From: Rubrobacter_D sp963840835
GTDB lineage: Bacteria; Actinomycetota; Rubrobacteria; Rubrobacterales; Rubrobacteraceae
Direction of reading: 5' to 3'
DNA: 64,000 bases
NCBI GenBank assembly: GCA_963840835.1
Contig: CAWJAM010000014.1
Coordinates: 248,001-312,000, forward strand
Numbering within the stretch: position 1 is the stretch's first letter; every line of letters begins with the position of its first letter. Below, piece by piece: positions 25,168-34,136 of this stretch. The notes under the pieces were generated by a model. The model had not been told where the DNA came from and searched no databases. It saw nothing but the letters and a program-made list of their open reading frames with translations. Made by a program: the position numbers and the translations under genes.

Positions 25168-26607
25168 TTGGAGACACCGGGCTCGCAGCCGACCATCACC
25201 CGTAGCGTGGCGGGGCAATCGGAGGAACTCGCGCGGGCCATAAGCGCGCCGATGCTCTTCTTCTACGTGCTTGGCGACGTCTTGGGATCAGGCATCTACG
25301 CCCTCATCGGGGTGATGGCAGCCCAGGTCGGGGGTGCGTTCTGGACCTCGTTCGTGGTCGGGGTGACCGCCGCCATGCTCACCGGCTTCGCCTACGCCGA
25401 GCTGATCACCAAGTACCCCCACGCGGCGGGCGCAGCCATGTACACCGGCCGCGCGTTCAACAATCGCTTCTTTACCTTCCTGGTCGCGTTCTGCATGGTG
25501 GCCGCGAGCTTGGCCGCCACGGGCGCCCTGGCGCTGGCGTTCGGTGGATACTTTCTGGAGCTCCTGGTGGCGTTCGTGAGCTTGCCGCTGCTCCTGACGG
25601 CCCTCGTCTTCGTCGTGGTGCTGTCGTTCATCAACTTCCGCGGCATCTCGGAGTCCGTAAAGTTGAATCTCGCTATGAGCATCACCGAGATCGCCGGCCT
25701 GGCACTCGTACTCGTTATAGGGGTCGTCGTGTTCCTTGCTGGTGACGCGAACCTCGGTCGGCCCTTCCAGTTCAACGAGGGGGGTAACCCCGCGCTCCTG
25801 GCCCTGGCCGGCGCCACGCTCGCGTTCTTCGCGATGACCGGCTTCGAGAACGCGGCGAACGTGGCCGAAGAGGTTCATAACCCGAGCAGGGTCTACCCGC
25901 GCGCGCTGCTCGGCGGCATGGCGGCGGCGGGGCTCATCTATCTGATCATCGCGTTTATCGCCTCGATGGTGGCCTCCACGAGCACGCTCGCCGGCTCGGA
26001 CGTGGCGCTGCTCGAGGTGGTGCGGCAGGGTTTCCCAGCCTTCCCGGCCTGGCTGTTCGCGATCATAGCGTGCATAGCGGTAACGAACACTTGCCTGGTC
26101 GCCCTCATAACTAACTCCCGGATCATGTACGGCATGGCGCGTGAGGACGTGGTCCCGCGCATCTTCGCCCGCACCCACCAGTCGCGACGCACGCCCTGGG
26201 TTGCCATCGTCTTCACGACGATCATCGCGCTGGTCATGATCGTGGGCGTCGGGGAGTCGGGCGTCAACACGCTGGCCAGCGCCACCGTGGCGTTCCTCCT
26301 CGCGGTCTTCGCGCTGGTCTGCCTTTGCGCGCTCGTCCTGCGCCGCGACAGCGTGCCCCAGGAACACTACACGGCGCCGACCGCGATCCTCGCCCTCGGG
26401 GTAGTGGTGAACGTTGCGCTCCTTCTCTACGTTCTCATAACCGACCTGCAGGGTCTCCTCGCGGGGGACACGGGTCTCAGGGAGAGCGTGGTCGTGGTGT
26501 GCCTGGTGATGCTGCTGATAGGCGGCGGACTGTACTTCGTGAACAACCTGGCGCAGCGCAGGCTGGACCCGGAGCGGACGGACGCCGGGCGTGACGGCCG
26601 GGAATAG
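25168..26607 (+). CDS. APC superfamily amino acid permease
   Basis: This 479-residue permease has about 12-14 TM helices. TM1 has the unwound G-S-G-I motif (VLGDVLGSGIYALIG), and TM6 has the matching FFAMTGFENAANVAEEVHNP region. TTG 25168 follows GGTGGGAG; an earlier GTG at 25126 is possible but lies within leader-like sequence. The universal stress protein gene begins 11 bases after the stop. That arrangement is common for this permease group, where some members also carry a fused USP domain. Confidence 0.9.
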   Translation: METPGSQPTITRSVAGQSEELARAISAPMLFFYVLGDVLGSGIYALIGVMAAQVGGAFWTSFVVGVTAAMLTGFAYAELITKYPHAAGAAMYTGRAFNNRFFTFLVAFCMVAASLAATGALALAFGGYFLELLVAFVSLPLLLTALVFVVVLSFINFRGISESVKLNLAMSITEIAGLALVLVIGVVVFLAGDANLGRPFQFNEGGNPALLALAGATLAFFAMTGFENAANVAEEVHNPSRVYPRALLGGMAAAGLIYLIIAFIASMVASTSTLAGSDVALLEVVRQGFPAFPAWLFAIIACIAVTNTCLVALITNSRIMYGMAREDVVPRIFARTHQSRRTPWVAIVFTTIIALVMIVGVGESGVNTLASATVAFLLAVFALVCLCALVLRRDSVPQEHYTAPTAILALGVVVNVALLLYVLITDLQGLLAGDTGLRESVVVVCLVMLLIGGGLYFVNNLAQRRLDPERTDAGRDGRE

Positions 26608-26618
26608 TAAGGAGAAAC

Positions 26619-27071
26619 ATGACCCACGTCTTGATCGCCACCGACGGTTCTGAGCAGTCACTCAAGGCGGCGCGGTACCTGCGCTCGCTCCTGGATCCCG
26701 CCTCGCTGGAGCGTGTCAGCATCATAGCCGTGGTCCGACCCCTGGCCGCCGTGCCTTTCGCGAGCGACTTCGGCGAAGAAGAGCACGCCGCCCAGGAGGC
26801 CGAAGATCCAGGCAGGTACTCGTTTCAGCGGGCGGCGCAGGAGGCCGTGGAACGCGTCGCTGAGGAGCTCCGGGACATGACTCCGAACGTGGACACCATC
26901 GTCCGCGCCGGCGCACCCGCCGACCAGATCATCCGGACTGCGGACGAGCTCGAAGCCGACCTGATCGTCCTCGGCGGCAGGGGGAAGGGGGCGGTCGAAG
27001 CCATCGTGCTCGGCAGCGTAGCCTACAGTGTGCTGCACCACGCGCCCTGCCCCGTGCTAGTCACGCGCTAG
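26619..27071 (+). CDS. universal stress protein, UspA family
   Basis: This 150-residue USP domain has the N-terminal VLIATDGSEQSLKAARYL and the ATP-binding signature G-x2-G-x9-G-S at GGRGKGAVEAIVLGS, ending PCPVLVTR. ATG 26619 has AAGGAG seven bases upstream. It is cotranscribed with the permease, so a regulatory role on transport is plausible. Confidence 0.93.
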   Translation: MTHVLIATDGSEQSLKAARYLRSLLDPASLERVSIIAVVRPLAAVPFASDFGEEEHAAQEAEDPGRYSFQRAAQEAVERVAEELRDMTPNVDTIVRAGAPADQIIRTADELEADLIVLGGRGKGAVEAIVLGSVAYSVLHHAPCPVLVTR

Positions 27072-27072
27072 A

Positions 27073-27106
27073 GCGATTTGCAGAGGTTAATACCTCTGCA
27101 AATCGC
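27073..27106. terminator. 15-bp stem hairpin, bidirectional terminator
   Basis: GCGATTTGCAGAGGT (27073-27087) pairs perfectly with 27092-27106 across a TAAT loop. It stands right after the USP stop and faces the end of the hisC gene. There is no long T tract. Confidence 0.7.
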
Positions 27107-27190
27107 GCACTTCAGCATTTCAGCTAGTCAGCATTTCAGCAAGAGGAAGCTGAAATGCTGAGGTGCTGACGCTGAAATGCTTGCAATGGG
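27107..27190. repeat. REP-like CAGCATTTCAGC palindromes
   Basis: CAGCATTTCAGC (27129-27140) pairs with GCTGAAATGCTG (27149-27160). Further units flank it, followed by TTGCAATGGGG, resembling the hairpin sequence at 663-693. The block separates two convergent genes. Confidence 0.7.
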
Positions 27191-27192
27191 GT

Positions 27193-28269
27193 TCACCCTC
27201 TTTTCAAGCTGCTGTAGGGGAGGGCGGCGACTACCCGGTCGTTGTCCTCCTTGCTCCCGAGCGAGATGCGGCTCCATCCTGGACACCCGAGCGCCTCTCC
27301 CTCGCGCACGAGGGCTCCGGTTCTCTCGAATACCTCAGGGCCCGTGTGGACCAGGATGAAGTTGGTGTGCGAGGGCGTGTACTCCAGGCTCGTCTCTTCG
27401 AAGGCCGCCTGGAGGCGCTCGCGTTCCTCCTGTATGAAGCGCGCCCGTCCGGCGATGGCCCCTGTCTGGCGCATCGAGGCTTCTGCCGCGGCCTGGGCCA
27501 CCAGGCTCACGCTGAAGGGGACGTGCGCGCGCCAAGCATACTCGGCGACCTCGGGCGCCGCGATGCCGTAGCCTATCCTCAGCCCTGCGAGCCCGTGGAC
27601 CTTGGAGAAGGTCCTGGTCGAGACGACGTTGTTCGACTCCAGGACGAGCCGGTGCGAGCCCGCGTACAGAGGGTCGTCGACGAACTCGTAGTAGGCCTCG
27701 TCGAGGATCAAAAGGACCCTCTCCGGTAGCGCCCTTGCGAAAGCCCGCACCAGTTCCAGGGGCAGGTAGGTCCCAGTGGGGTTGTTCGGGTTGCAGAGGA
27801 TTACCGCGCGGGTCGCGGGACCCACGGCCGCGGAGATGGCGTCGAGATCGACCGTGTGGCTTTCGTCGAGTGGGACCGTGTGCGGCCCCAAGCCGACGAC
27901 GCTGGCGGCGGACGAATAGAAGGGGAACGAGGGCCAGGGGAAGATCACCTCTCCCGGGCGCTCGAGGGTCTGCAAGAGGTCGACGAGCACCTCGCTCGAC
28001 CCGTTGCCCAGGATCACGTGCTCCGGTGTGCTGCCAGGGTTGGAGGCCGAGATTGCTTCGCGCAGCGCATCCGCGTCCCGCTCGGGGTAGCGGTTCGCCC
28101 GCAAGAGGGCCTCCGCTGCGGCGGCCCTGGCCTCCGGGAGCGGGCCGAAGGAGAGCTCGTTCATGGTCAGCTTGGCGTACTTTCCGGAGCCGCGGTCGGC
28201 CGCCAGCTCCCAGGCCATCCTCGGCGGCTGGTAAGGGCGTATGGCGTCCAGTGCGGCCCTTGGCTGCAA
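27193..28269 (-). CDS. hisC: histidinol-phosphate aminotransferase family protein
   Basis: This 358-residue fold-I PLP aminotransferase has GNGSSEVLVDLL, CNPNNPTGTYLP, the DEAYYEF loop and the Schiff-base Lys in TFSKVHGLAGLRIGYG. The substrate Arg near the C-terminus lies in a WSRISLGSKEDNDR context. The start is TTG 28269. It is not in a his operon here. HisC-like paralogues also act on aromatic amino acids, so the symbol is by family rather than proven substrate. Confidence 0.87.
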   Translation of the reverse strand: MQPRAALDAIRPYQPPRMAWELAADRGSGKYAKLTMNELSFGPLPEARAAAAEALLRANRYPERDADALREAISASNPGSTPEHVILGNGSSEVLVDLLQTLERPGEVIFPWPSFPFYSSAASVVGLGPHTVPLDESHTVDLDAISAAVGPATRAVILCNPNNPTGTYLPLELVRAFARALPERVLLILDEAYYEFVDDPLYAGSHRLVLESNNVVSTRTFSKVHGLAGLRIGYGIAAPEVAEYAWRAHVPFSVSLVAQAAAEASMRQTGAIAGRARFIQEERERLQAAFEETSLEYTPSHTNFILVHTGPEVFERTGALVREGEALGCPGWSRISLGSKEDNDRVVAALPYSSLKRG

Positions 28270-28358
28270 GTCTTGCTCCCACCTCTCTACTCCCGGGTCT
28301 CCAAGGCCCGAAGCGCGCAGTGTAGAATAGCATAGGCACGCTACATCCTGGAGGGATC

Positions 28359-29006
28359 TTGGAGAGTCTTTTCGACGTCGCGGAGGGTGGCGAGGACCGC
28401 GAGAGACGGCTGGAGGATCTCGCCCGTCAGGTCTCCGTATGCACCAGGTGTGACCTGGCGAAGAGCCGCACCAACACGGTCTTCGCGACCGGAGACCCTT
28501 ACTCGCCGCTGATGCTCGTAGGCGAGGGACCCGGCGAGAACGAGGACGCCACGGGACTGCCCTTCGTCGGGAGGGCCGGCAAGCTACTCGACGACATCCT
28601 GGCGGCCGTGGACCTGACCCGGCAGCAGATCTACCTGACCAACATCGTCAAGTGCCGCGCAGCCGTCGAGGAGGGCGGCAGGATGAAAAACCGCCAGCCG
28701 AAGACCGGCGAGATCAAGGCCTGCAATCCCTACCTGCAGGGCCAGATCGAGGCCGTCAAGCCGGAGATCATCCTCTGCCTCGGCGGTCCCGCCGCGAAGA
28801 CGATCATAGACAAGGACTTCCGCATCACCAAAGACCGCGGCAAGTGGTACGAGATAGACGGCGTCAAGACGATGGCGACTTTCCATCCCGCCTACGTCCT
28901 CAGGCAACGCGGAGAGGACCTGGACAAAACCAAGCGCCTCGTCTGGAGGGACATCCAGAACGTCTACGCCGAGTACCAGAATGCGGTGGAGGCGCGGGGG
29001 GCGTAA
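28359..29006 (+). CDS. family 4 uracil-DNA glycosylase (4Fe-4S)
   Basis: This 215-residue DNA repair enzyme removes uracil from DNA. The active-site motif GEGPGENEDATGLPFVGRAG (about 56-75) and the HPAYVLR motif (about 186) are present. Iron-sulfur cysteines are C28, C31, C99 and C122. The start is TTG with GGAGGG seven bases upstream. The -10-like TAGAAT at 28325 lies before it. It is divergent from hisC. Confidence 0.93.
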   Translation: MESLFDVAEGGEDRERRLEDLARQVSVCTRCDLAKSRTNTVFATGDPYSPLMLVGEGPGENEDATGLPFVGRAGKLLDDILAAVDLTRQQIYLTNIVKCRAAVEEGGRMKNRQPKTGEIKACNPYLQGQIEAVKPEIILCLGGPAAKTIIDKDFRITKDRGKWYEIDGVKTMATFHPAYVLRQRGEDLDKTKRLVWRDIQNVYAEYQNAVEARGA

Positions 29007-29080
29007 GGCAGGCTTTGCGCCGCCCTGTCCGTAAAGTTCGAAACAACGTAAACATTCTCATACCGTGTACTGGTTTCGCC

Positions 29081-29089
29081 TGATATAGT
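29081..29089 (+). promoter_or_regulatory. extended -10 promoter of the siroheme decarboxylase gene
   Basis: TG-A-TATAGT is an extended -10 with 5 of 6 bases of TATAAT. The -35 region is weak, as usual for extended -10 promoters. It lies 44 bases upstream of GTG 29133. Confidence 0.45.
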
Positions 29090-29132
29090 GCGTTCATACA
29101 GTAGCAAAATCGTCGAGAAGGGCTCGTAAAGC

Positions 29133-30194
29133 GTGGTCAGCACAACTACCGGCAGTCGCATGATAGACAGCACCGACAGGGAGATACTCAACCGGATCCA
29201 GCGCGAGGTCCCGTTGGAGAGGGAGCCTTTCGAGGCCATCGGGCGCGAGCTTGGGATCGCCGGGGATGAGGTCATCCGGCGCATAGAGACGCTCAAGAGA
29301 ACCCGAGTGATACGCCAGATCAGCGCCATCTTCGACACGCGCGTCCTTGGCTACGAGTCGAGCCTGGTCGCCGCCACGATACCGGCCCACAAGCTGAATG
29401 AGGGCGCGAAGGCCATAAACTCCCATCCCGGCGTCTCCCACAACTACGAGCGCAACAACGAGTTCAACCTCTGGTACACCGTCGCCATCCCCCCCGACTC
29501 CCGCCTGGGGCTGGAGGGTACCGTCGACGTGCTGCACCACATTAGCGGCTCCCAGAAGACCCGCATCCTGCCCACCCTGAAGCTGTTCAAGATCGGGGTG
29601 ACCCTCGATATGAACAAGGGAGCCACCGCGAAGAAGGAGGCCCCCCAGTACGGGGAGGCGGACCGGCAGTCGGCCGACCGTAACATCTCCGAGGACGACA
29701 AGGCCGCGATCAGGGCCCTGCAGGAGGACGTCCCGCTGACGCCCCGCCCCTTCGACCTGTGGGGAAGGCAGGTCGGTCTCTCTTACGAGGACCTCCTGGA
29801 GAGGGCCTACGACCTGCGAGACCGCAAGATCATGCGCCGCTTCTCCGCGGTCCTCTACCACCGCAAGGCCGGCTTCAGGGCCAACGCGATGGGGGTCTGG
29901 ATGGTGCCCGACGAGCGCATCGAGGAGGTCGGAAACGCCTTCGCCCAGTACCAGGCCGTCTCCCACTGCTACCAGCGGCCGACCTACGAGGACTGGCCCT
30001 ACGCCGTCTTCTCCATGGTCCACGGCCGCAGCGTCGAGGAGTGCGAGAACGTCCTCGCCGCGATGGCCGAGGAGACGGGCCTTACGGACTACACCTCCCT
30101 CTATTCGACCCGCGAGTACAAGAAGACGCGGGTGCGCTACTTCACGCCGGAGATGGAGGCCTGGGAACGCCTCTACGCCGGCATTTTGCGCTGA
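29133..30194 (+). CDS. fused AhbA/AhbB-like siroheme decarboxylase (Lrp/AsnC fold)
   Basis: This 353-residue protein is made of two homologous halves, each a winged helix plus an AsnC-like ferredoxin domain. Half one (about 10-165) has HNYERNNEFNLWYTV; half two (about 190-350) has HCYQRPTYEDWPYAVFSMVHG. These are signatures of the siroheme decarboxylases AhbA/AhbB and NirD/L/G/H, which turn siroheme into 12,18-didecarboxysiroheme in the alternative heme and heme d1 pathways. Those subunits are usually separate genes; here both are in one chain. No ahbC, ahbD or nir genes are adjacent. The start at GTG 29133 is less certain than the family call; ATG 29160 is the alternative. Confidence 0.85.
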   Translation: MVSTTTGSRMIDSTDREILNRIQREVPLEREPFEAIGRELGIAGDEVIRRIETLKRTRVIRQISAIFDTRVLGYESSLVAATIPAHKLNEGAKAINSHPGVSHNYERNNEFNLWYTVAIPPDSRLGLEGTVDVLHHISGSQKTRILPTLKLFKIGVTLDMNKGATAKKEAPQYGEADRQSADRNISEDDKAAIRALQEDVPLTPRPFDLWGRQVGLSYEDLLERAYDLRDRKIMRRFSAVLYHRKAGFRANAMGVWMVPDERIEEVGNAFAQYQAVSHCYQRPTYEDWPYAVFSMVHGRSVEECENVLAAMAEETGLTDYTSLYSTREYKKTRVRYFTPEMEAWERLYAGILR

Positions 30195-30246
30195 TTTAGG
30201 CTTCAGGCATCAGGTTTCGGGCATCAGGTCTTGGGGGGCGGCTCCT

Positions 30247-30987
30247 TTGCTGAGTTCGGCCTTGCTCGTGGCTTTGTTTGCGGCGTTGCTTGCGGGGATC
30301 GTTACGGGACTCACGGGTTTCGGGCTCGCCCTGATCAGCACGCCGATACTCCTCTTCGTCTACGAGCCGAGAACGGTCGTCGTGCTTACGGCCATCTTCT
30401 CAATCTTCATCAACGCCGCCGTGGTGTGGGACTCGTGGCATGAGGCGCGGCGGCGGCTCTCGCTGGCGCTCTTCGTGCCGGCGCTTCTTGGCATCGTAGT
30501 CGGTGCCGAGCTACTAGGTGTGATCGACCCCGACTACGTGCGCCTCGGGGTTGGTATGATCGTGATCTTCTCGGCCATGCTCCTGGTCAGGGACGTCAGG
30601 CTGCCAGGCGCTGACACGCGCTGGGGGACCCTCGTCGCGGGTTCTGCAAGCGGAGTACTCACTACCTCGACCGGGCTCGCCGGCCCCCCGATAGTCCTGC
30701 TCCTCGCCTCGCGCGGCCTCCCGAAACACGAGTTCCGTGGCACGAGCGCGCTGTACTTCCTGCCCATTAGCATCGCCGGGCTCGCCGTACTAGCCTTCCG
30801 CGGCCTCGTGGACTCCTCGGAAGTTCCCCTCGGGCTCCTGCTCGTCCCGGCCGCCATCGTGGGTAAGGCCGTCGGCACGGCGCTCCTGAAGCACGTCTCC
30901 GAGAAGGCGTTCCGGGCCGTCACTTTGGGACTCGTGATCCTGACCGGAACTCTAGGCGTCGCTACCGCTGCGTGGGCGCTGCTGTAA
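30247..30987 (+). CDS. TauE/SafE family sulfite/sulfonate exporter
   Basis: This 246-residue membrane protein has about 8 TM helices and the two-fold repeat of the family (GIVTGLTGFGLALISTP and GSASGVLTTSTGLAGPPIVL). It probably exports an organic or inorganic sulfur anion. The start is TTG. The 50 bases before it contain an imperfect GGCATCAGGT direct repeat. Confidence 0.9.
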   Translation: MLSSALLVALFAALLAGIVTGLTGFGLALISTPILLFVYEPRTVVVLTAIFSIFINAAVVWDSWHEARRRLSLALFVPALLGIVVGAELLGVIDPDYVRLGVGMIVIFSAMLLVRDVRLPGADTRWGTLVAGSASGVLTTSTGLAGPPIVLLLASRGLPKHEFRGTSALYFLPISIAGLAVLAFRGLVDSSEVPLGLLLVPAAIVGKAVGTALLKHVSEKAFRAVTLGLVILTGTLGVATAAWALL

Positions 30988-31110
30988 CCATCCCAACCTC
31001 GCGCCGCTGCTGGCGGCTAGCGAGGCCATCTCTTCGTGTGGGATCTCGAGCACGCCCCTGCGTGCTCGCGTGGCATAATCTCCCGGTTGTCCAATAACAG
31101 GAGGCGAAGA

Positions 31111-31890
31111 GTGGCGGTAAGAGTAGGGGCGCAGATTCAACCGCAGCAAGCCAGCTACGCGCAGATGCGCGACGCGTGGCTCAGGGTCGAGGAGATGGGG
31201 GCCGACACGCTCTACAACTGGGACCACTTCTACCCGCTCTACGGAGACCCAGACGGCAAGCACTTCGAGTGCTGGACGCTCCTCGGGGCGATGGCCGAGG
31301 TCACCGAAAGAGTAGAGTTCGGGGCGCTCGTCACCTGCAACTCGTACAGGAACGCGAACCTGCTCGCCGATATGGCCAGGAGCGTGGACCACATCTCGGG
31401 CGGGCGTCTGATCCTCGGTATCGGCTCAGGCTGGTTCGAGAAGGACTACGACGAGTACGGCTACGAGTTCGGAACCGCGGGGAGCAGGCTGCGCGACCTC
31501 GACGCCGCGATGCCCGTCATCGAGGAGCGGCTCGGGAAGCTGAACCCGCCGCCTACGCGTGAGATCCCGATCCTCATCGGTGGTGGTGGCGAGAAGGTTA
31601 CCCTGCGAATCGTCGCCGAACACGCCCACATCTGGAACGGTTTCGGGGATGCCGAGCGGGCAGCCCGCAAGAGTGGCATCCTCGACGACTGGTGCGAGAA
31701 GGTGGGAAGGAACCCCGCCGAGATAGAGCGCTCCGTAACGATCAGGCCGGAGAACATCAAGGACGCCGACGAGTACGCCGAGAGGGGCCTGACACACCTC
31801 ATCTTGGGCTTCGGCGGCCCCGACTACGACCTCGGCCCGTTGCAAGAACTAATCGCCTGGCGCGACGACTACAGGGAACGCAACGTATGA
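31111..31890 (+). CDS. LLM class F420-dependent oxidoreductase
   Basis: This 259-residue luciferase-like TIM barrel has VRVGAQIQPQQASYAQMRDA, DTLYNWDHF, the RSVDHISGGRLILGIGSGW helix and ILIGGGGEKVTLRIVAEHA. F420 use is inferred from the subfamily and phylum. GTG 31111 has AGGAGGCG upstream. The substrate is unknown. Confidence 0.88.
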   Translation: MAVRVGAQIQPQQASYAQMRDAWLRVEEMGADTLYNWDHFYPLYGDPDGKHFECWTLLGAMAEVTERVEFGALVTCNSYRNANLLADMARSVDHISGGRLILGIGSGWFEKDYDEYGYEFGTAGSRLRDLDAAMPVIEERLGKLNPPPTREIPILIGGGGEKVTLRIVAEHAHIWNGFGDAERAARKSGILDDWCEKVGRNPAEIERSVTIRPENIKDADEYAERGLTHLILGFGGPDYDLGPLQELIAWRDDYRERNV

Positions 31891-31977
31891 ATTATGAATT
31901 AGGAGTTGTGAATTAGGAACTTGAGAAGTGTGGTGCAAGCGGGCAATTCCGACTTCCTAATTCCTCATTCATAATTC
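31889..31977. terminator. nested inverted repeats, bidirectional terminator
   Basis: GAATTATGAAT (31889-31899) pairs with 31967-31977, and inside it GAATTAGGA (31910-31918) pairs with 31955-31963. The structure overlaps both convergent stop codons. Its AT-rich sequence contrasts with its surroundings. Confidence 0.6.
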
Positions 31978-33135
31978 GAAAGCTGTGTTCAGGTCGGAGA
32001 TCAAGTCCTCCTTGTCCTCGATGCCGACGGAGAGGCGCATGAGGCCGTCTGTGACGCCCCTTGCCTCGCGCTGCTCCTTGGGGATGGCGGCGTGGGTCAT
32101 GGTGGCTGGATGGGTCAGGAGGGACTCGACCCCACCTAGAGACTCGGCGAAGTGGAAGACCTGGGTTTTCTGCACGGCGGCGTAAGCAGCTTCGGCTCCG
32201 CCCTTTAGGGTGAAAGAGACCATCCCGGAGAAGCCGCTCATCTGTCTCTTTGCCAACTCGTGCTGGGGGTGGTCCGACAGGCCGGGATAGTGCACGGTTT
32301 CGACCTGTGGATGATCCTTTAGAAACCGTGCCACAGCCAGCGCGTTCTCCTCGTGCTGGCGCATGCGGACAGCTAGGGTTTTCAGGCCTCGGAGCACGAT
32401 CCAGGCGTCGAAAGCGCCTGGCACCGCCCCCGCTGCGTTCTGGTAGAACTTGATCCCCTCGTAAAATTCCTCATTCGACGTTGCGACGGCCCCGCCTATC
32501 ACGTCGGAGTGACCGCCCATGTATTTGGTCGTCGAGTGGACCACGATGTCCGCGCCTAGAGACAACGGGTTCTGGAAGTACGGCGAGGCGAAGGTGTTGT
32601 CGACGGCGACGACCGCGCCCCGCTCGTGCGCCATCTCCGAGAGCTCCGCTATATCCGAGAGTGTCAGCATCGGGTTGGTCGGCGTCTCGATCCAGAGCAG
32701 CTTCGTCTCAGGCCTGAGCGCCCTCTCGACGGAGGCTGGGTCCGAGGTGTCCGCGTAGGTAAAGTCGAGGCCGCCCGCGCGGGGGAGTACCTTATCGAAA
32801 AGTCGATACGTTCCGCCGTAGAGGTCGTCGCCGGCGACGACGTGGTCGCCTGGTGAGAGCAGGCTCATAACGGCGGTCGTCGCGGCGAGACCGGAGGCGA
32901 AAGCGAGGCCGTGATCGGCGCCTTCGAGGGCTGCCACGCACTCTTCGAGGGCCGTGCGCGTCGGGTTTCCGGACCTGCTGTACTCGTAGCCCTTGTTTTG
33001 TCCTGGCGCTGCTTGCGTGTAGGTCGAGGTCTGATAGATGGGGACTATCGTAGCCCCCGTCGCGGGGTCGGGGTCCTGCCCCGCGTGTATGGCGCGCGTG
33101 GAGAACCCGCTGCCTGCGAAGTCTCTGCCGGTCAT
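31969..33135 (-). CDS. cystathionine gamma-lyase/synthase family PLP enzyme
   Basis: This 388-residue Cys/Met metabolism enzyme has YEYSRSGNPTR, the VDNTFASPYFQNPL strand, the PLP Lys in VHSTTKYMGGHSD, and the SLGGVESLLTHPA region with SVGIED near the end. It is coupled to the beta-synthase gene by an ATGA overlap. That pairing suggests the reverse transsulfuration route (homocysteine to cysteine), hence gamma-lyase activity. Lyase and synthase cannot be told apart by eye. Confidence 0.92.
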   Translation of the reverse strand: MTGRDFAGSGFSTRAIHAGQDPDPATGATIVPIYQTSTYTQAAPGQNKGYEYSRSGNPTRTALEECVAALEGADHGLAFASGLAATTAVMSLLSPGDHVVAGDDLYGGTYRLFDKVLPRAGGLDFTYADTSDPASVERALRPETKLLWIETPTNPMLTLSDIAELSEMAHERGAVVAVDNTFASPYFQNPLSLGADIVVHSTTKYMGGHSDVIGGAVATSNEEFYEGIKFYQNAAGAVPGAFDAWIVLRGLKTLAVRMRQHEENALAVARFLKDHPQVETVHYPGLSDHPQHELAKRQMSGFSGMVSFTLKGGAEAAYAAVQKTQVFHFAESLGGVESLLTHPATMTHAAIPKEQREARGVTDGLMRLSVGIEDKEDLISDLNTAFEL

Positions 33136-34136
33136 GCCCCCTCCTCGAAGACGCGGTAGGGTTTTTTTAGGTCCTCTTTTGTGGCGTCCGAGTTGGCGAG
33201 GACCCAGTCTGCGTCGAAGACCTTGGAGACGTAGTTGCGACCCGTGTCGGGCAGGAGCACGACTACTACGGCACTCTCGGGCAGTCCCTTCGCGGCCCTA
33301 AGGGCGCCGACCGCGGCCATCCCGCACGAGCCCCCGGTGAAGAGTCCTTCCTCGGACATCAGGCGTCGGGTCATGAGGAAAGACTCGCGGTCGTCTACCT
33401 GTATCACCTCGTCCACAACGGATGCGTCGTGGTTTCCAGGGTAGAAGTCCTCCCCGACGCCTTCGATAGCGTACTGGTGGATGTTGTCAGGGTCGGAGAA
33501 GATGGAACCCTCGGGGTCTACGCCGACGACCCTTACGTCCGCGTTCTGTTCCTTGAGATAACGGCCGGTGCCGGTTATGGTCCCGCAGGTACCCATCCCT
33601 GCGACGAAGTGGGTTATGCGGCCCTCGGTCTGGCGCCAGAGCTCAGGGCCCGTCGTCTCATAGTGGGCCAGGGGGTTGGCCGGGTTCTCGTACTGTCCCG
33701 GCTTGAAGCCGCCGGGGATCTCATCCGCCAGCCTCTCGGCGACGGCGTAGTAGCCTTCGGGGTCTTCGGGTGGCGTGGTCGGCGTGACGATCACCTCGGC
33801 GCCCATGGCCACGAGGAGGTCCTGTTTCTCCTTGCTGACCTTGTCAGGCATGACGCAGATGCACCTGTAGCCCTTGACCGCCGCGGCCAGCGCTAGGCCA
33901 GCCCCAGTGTTCCCGCTCGTCGGCTCGACGACGGTTCCGCCAGGCTTCAGCAGCCCTTCTCTCTCGGCGACCTCCAGCATCTTGATGGCCGGCCTGTCCT
34001 TTACGGACCCGGCGGGGTTCATGTACTCGAGCTTGGCGAGGAGGGTGGCCTCTATGCCCTCGTCGTGTTCGATCCTCCCCAGGCGAACCAGCGGCGTGTC
34101 CCCGACGGCCTCGAGCACGTTCTCGAAATAGTCCAT
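33132..34136 (-). CDS. cystathionine beta-synthase / cysteine synthase family protein
   Basis: This 334-residue fold-II PLP enzyme has TPLVRLGRI, the PLP Lys in MNPAGSVKDRPA, the SGNTGAGLA loop, GTCGTITGTGRYL and GSCGMAAVGALRA. It lacks the C-terminal CBS pair of animal enzymes. The next gene makes the gamma-lyase, so beta-synthase is the better guess. ATG 34136 gives the family-typical MDYFENVLEAVGDTP start; TTG 34148 is possible. Neither has a strong ribosome site, so it may be leaderless. Confidence 0.9.
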   Translation of the reverse strand: MDYFENVLEAVGDTPLVRLGRIEHDEGIEATLLAKLEYMNPAGSVKDRPAIKMLEVAEREGLLKPGGTVVEPTSGNTGAGLALAAAVKGYRCICVMPDKVSKEKQDLLVAMGAEVIVTPTTPPEDPEGYYAVAERLADEIPGGFKPGQYENPANPLAHYETTGPELWRQTEGRITHFVAGMGTCGTITGTGRYLKEQNADVRVVGVDPEGSIFSDPDNIHQYAIEGVGEDFYPGNHDASVVDEVIQVDDRESFLMTRRLMSEEGLFTGGSCGMAAVGALRAAKGLPESAVVVVLLPDTGRNYVSKVFDADWVLANSDATKEDLKKPYRVFEEGA

